Assembly: GCA_964006375.1 (NCBI GenBank)
Contig: OZ023264.1
Location: forward strand, 18,805,861 to 18,869,860
Source of the DNA: Tillus elongatus
Lineage: Eukaryota; Arthropoda; Insecta; Coleoptera; Cleridae
Direction: 5' to 3'
DNA: 64,000 bases
Shown here: positions 23,242 through 64,000 of the stretch, piece after piece
Numbering within the stretch: the first letter of the stretch is position 1
How the letters are laid out: every line of letters starts with the position of its first letter
The notes under the pieces: model-generated
What the model saw: only the letters and a program-made list of their open reading frames with translations
Databases searched by the model: none
What the model was told of the DNA's origin: nothing
Position numbers and translations under genes: made by a program

Positions 23242-24310
23242 TAAAGGAGGTCGGCAGTTGATCTGTGCTGACGGAATCCATACTGCCTGTCGTGGGTTAG
23301 ACTGTGTTTTTCAAGAAATTTTAGTAATTCAGTGTTTATATACTTTTCCATCACTTTAGAGACGACTGAAAGGAGAGAAATAGGCCTGTGGTTGCTAGGA
23401 AGCGCATTGGATCCTTTCTTGGGGACGGGTTGGACTCGAGCAGTTTTCCAGTTACTAGGGAATATGCCTCTATTGTAAGATGTCTGAAACAGACGAGTCA
23501 GGACAGGAGCAAGTTCTGGTGCGCATTTTTTGAGAACAATTGCTGGGATATCGTCAAGGTCAGAGGCTTTCCTGGTATTAAGAGAAGGGAGCATCTTTCG
23601 TACCTTTTTAGTTTTGAAAATGATATCAGTCATTTTATGCGTGACATTGGGGACTGTTGGTGGTTGAACATTTGGAGGTGGGTTTGAGAGTAGAATTGCC
23701 GGCGAACAACGAGGCAAAAAGTTCAGCCTTGCCCAGGGCGGTAGAAACAATTTCATCCCCTGAAACAAGAGGTGGGAACGTGCTCTTGCAGAAATTATTG
23801 CCAATAGATTTAGCAAGAGTCCAGAAGGGTTTGCCCCCGTTGGAGCTTGAAAGGACTTTGTTTTTGATGTGGTTATTAAACGAGTTTTTTGCCTCAGAAA
23901 GAATGCAGACATAGCGGTTTTTTGCGTCGTTAAATGCTTGACGGTTTTCTTGACTGGGATTGTGTAGAAGCGTTTTGTGAGCTTTGACTTTCTCAAGTCT
24001 GGCCTTGTCACAGGATTTAGAGAACCAGGGATTTTGAGTGGCTGAAGAGATTTTCTGTGTACGTGAAATAAATAATTCCATGCCAGCTTGGATAGTTTCG
24101 GTGACGTTTTGTGAGATATCAGAGGGGTCAGGATGAGAGAAGCAGACAGACGCCCATGGAAATGAGGAAAAGTAATCTCGCATTCCGTCCCAGTTCGCGG
24201 AGTTGTAGTGCCAACCATACGTGGGTGTAATGACTGTGTGACCTCGGGTTGCATTGCGCAGGAAGCAGTGACCATGCTGTGGTCTGAGCGACCAAGCGTG
24301 GCGGTGACTG
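23242..24310 (-). pseudogene. Family A linker and RT fingers (two frames)
   Basis: One frame gives the linker (DYFSSFPWASVCFS ... FWTLAKSIGNNF), the other the RT start (MTDIIFKTKKVRKML ... ARVQPVPKKGSNALPSN). A frameshift near 23650 separates them. There is no YADD because the element stops before motif A. Confidence 0.8.
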
Positions 24311-24315
24311 ATATC

Positions 24316-24750
24316 TTATAGCATTCCGGTTTTGTAGTAAGAAGGAGATCCAAGGGATTTGAGCTGTGTGTTGGGATGCAAAGAAAGTAAGTAGGTTGCT
24401 GAACCATATTGGCTAAAGAATTGTTGACTGCAAAGGCCTCCGCTGCTCTCCCTTGTGGATCGGGTTTTTGAAGATTCTAGCCATTCCTTATTATGGACAT
24501 TGAAATCACCAAGAATAGTGACCTCTGAGGAAGGATATTCAGAAATCAGATGGTCGGTTTTTTCAGAAAGGTAGTCGAAGAGCTGGACAAAGTTGTTGTC
24601 AGAAGGTGACGGGTAAATGCAACAGATGAATTTAGTTGCAGTCCTGAGAGAGAGTTTCATCCAAAGTATGTGTTTTCTTCCAGCTTCTAAATTGGGGAGT
24701 CTGGTGCAGGGTAGATTGCCACGGACGTATGCGCACACGCCTCCATGCAA
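24316..24750 (-). pseudogene. Family A endonuclease domain
   Basis: HGGVCAYVRGN leads into TKFICCIYPSPSDNN and the active-site block VTILGDFNVHNKEW, the GDFN(x)H signature of non-LTR apurinic-like endonucleases. The frame then shifts near 24440 before the SDHSMV motif. Seven to ten percent divergence from copy 1 suggests an old insertion. Confidence 0.8.
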
Positions 24751-24795
24751 TCTAAAGGAAGTAAGGAGCTTGCGGTAAGCAAAATTATTATATTT

Positions 24796-63002
<38,207 letters not shown>

Positions 63003-63180
63003 CTAAATATGACAAAAATAGGTTGTGGTACAATACAATACAAAATATAAATCGCTATGGTAAGCATCGATAGCTACAATTTGCTAATGTCTCAATTTGT
63101 GTAATCTCATTTCAACGTAGCTCAATTTTATACCTAATGATGGTTACATCAACAAAACTGGCTTTATTAGGCGATAAATT
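63003..63180. other. KIF4 intron next to the motor exon
   Basis: AT-rich intronic DNA; the upstream exon is not found before 64000. Confidence 0.5.
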
Positions 63181-63189
63181 GAAACTATG

Positions 63190-63310
63190 TGAAGACTGGA
63201 ACCTGTGATGAGCACTGATAAATACACTTGTAGAACCCCAAAATCACCACAACACATTTTATAAGACCTAACGATCGTTTCTCCAGCATCATCTAGCATC
63301 ATCAGAGGAT
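63190..63310 (-). repeat. Dispersed repeat with CTGATGATGCT...GAAACGATCG hairpin
   Basis: GGAACCTGTGATGAGCACTG and GACCTAACGATCGTTTCTCC match 7151-7245. The minus strand reads CTGATGATGCTAGATGATGC then GGAGAAACGATCG. Confidence 0.6.
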
Positions 63311-63349
63311 GAAAATTCTAAACCAAATTATTACTACACTATACTTATA

Positions 63350-64000
63350 CAGGGTGATTCATAAGTGGTGACCAAAAATGAAACCCATGTTCCCTGAACA
63401 ATTTTAGAGAGGGTATGTCCTATAAAATTTTTTTCTATAATGCTTCATTAAAAAGATACAGGGTGTTGAAGTTGAATTTCAAAAAATAAAATTTCCCAAT
63501 TTTTTAAAAAGTAGCACATATATTTTGCTGACACTTCGCATGTGTAGGCTGCTATGGAAGGCGCGTATTCTACCATAACAATTGAATCGGCTAATCCAGC
63601 AGTGGCGCGCGTACCCACATGTCATTGGTTATCCCTCAAGAAAAGAACGGGTACGCCAATGATTTTTTTTTTTGAATCTTACTTTCATTCGTGAACAAAA
63701 TTACTCTTTTGATAATTTTCTGTATGACGCTTATTTTACGAGTAAGCAATGAATCAGGTAAGTGTTTTATGGTACAGTTCATGATTTTTAACCAGTCGTT
63801 GTTTGGTAGAAAATCGCAACGATACACTTTTATCAGGCTTATAGTAATTTACTTATTACAATAAATGTTCAAAAATGCCTCCATTGGCCTGAATACACGC
63901 CAGACATCTTTTTAATATGGAAAATTTAATGTCTTGAGGATTCATTGTTGCTTGAATATGACGAAAAGCATTATTTATCAGTTGTTGTAGCTGCTCTGGT
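63350..64000 (-). mobile_element. Mariner-like element, left end (continues past window)
   Basis: CAGGGTGATTCATAAGTGGT follows TA at 63348-63349, then a second CAGGGTGTTGAAG at 63462 and AT-rich subterminal DNA. The transposase C-terminus begins at 63856. The other end lies beyond 64000. Confidence 0.7.
63856..64000 (-). CDS. Mariner-like transposase C-terminus (partial)
   Basis: Open frame to TAA (63858-63856): EQLQQLINNAFRHIQATMNP, then RCLACIQANGGIFEHLL. The RxxACI...GGxFEHLL ending is typical of insect DD41D-type mariner-like transposases. Too little is present to judge whether the gene is intact. Confidence 0.7.
   Translation of the reverse strand, partial: PEQLQQLINNAFRHIQATMNPQDIKFSILKRCLACIQANGGIFEHLL

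Larger units (their letters stand above)
23242..24770 (-). mobile_element. Non-LTR retrotransposon, family A copy 2 (truncated at both ends)
   Basis: Begins at 24770 with the HGGVCAYVR segment of the endonuclease and ends at about 23242 in the RT just after STADLL. It is more than 85 percent identical to copy 1 by eye and keeps the endonuclease core that copy 1 lost. Loss of the 3' end is unusual for target-primed insertion and points to a later deletion or rearrangement. It lies 26 bp beyond the candidate kinesin stop. Confidence 0.85.

Overview
This window is animal nuclear DNA, most likely from an insect. It is AT-rich, has spliced genes, long (TA)n microsatellites, and transposons of Jockey/CR1-group, I/R1-type, pogo, Tc1/mariner and hAT character. 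I could not fix the species.

The one clear host gene is a chromokinesin of the kinesin-4 family (KIF4, Drosophila KLP3A), read on the minus strand. Its 5' motor exons lie beyond base 64000. From right to left the window holds the end of the motor domain (63002-62793), a long coiled-coil exon (62701-61608), further rod exons (54265-54046, 49130-48979, 45859-45709, 45644-45520), a proline/basic exon (39798-39610), an acidic 'DWKKTP' exon (36415-36289) and the cysteine-rich domain exon (33113-32956). Three small phase-compatible exons at 25188-24796 may be its tail. All junctions are GT-AG and codon phases agree. The gene fills at least 30 kb, and probably 38 kb, because its introns are packed with transposons.

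Bases 1-24770 show no host gene. In order they hold: a short tandem repeat with a tRNA-like T-arm, copies of an AT-rich repeat family R, a non-LTR retrotransposon (family A copy 1), two non-autonomous hAT-type elements with 8-bp target duplications, a 3.1-kb inverted-terminal-repeat element with internal tandem arrays, a decayed Jockey element, a structurally complete pogo element (TA duplication, terminal repeats, transposase with a PHD-like finger), a Tc1/mariner-like transposase relic and a minus-strand copy of family A.

Bases 24770-64000 are the kinesin gene and its transposon load: at least ten further non-LTR fragments (one with an exact 10-bp target duplication and a CCTAA-type 3' end), three DD41D-type mariner-like elements with terminal inverted repeats, a Ty3/gypsy integrase relic, a tRNA-like SINE head beside an exon, and a 390-bp palindrome between two TA microsatellites.

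The most unusual unexplained signal is a small hairpin, CTGATGA-stem-GAAAC, that recurs in at least six unrelated places. It resembles a hammerhead-ribozyme core. The ITR element at 11708-14820 and the TA-flanked palindrome at 53402-53894 are the other structures I could not assign to a named family.
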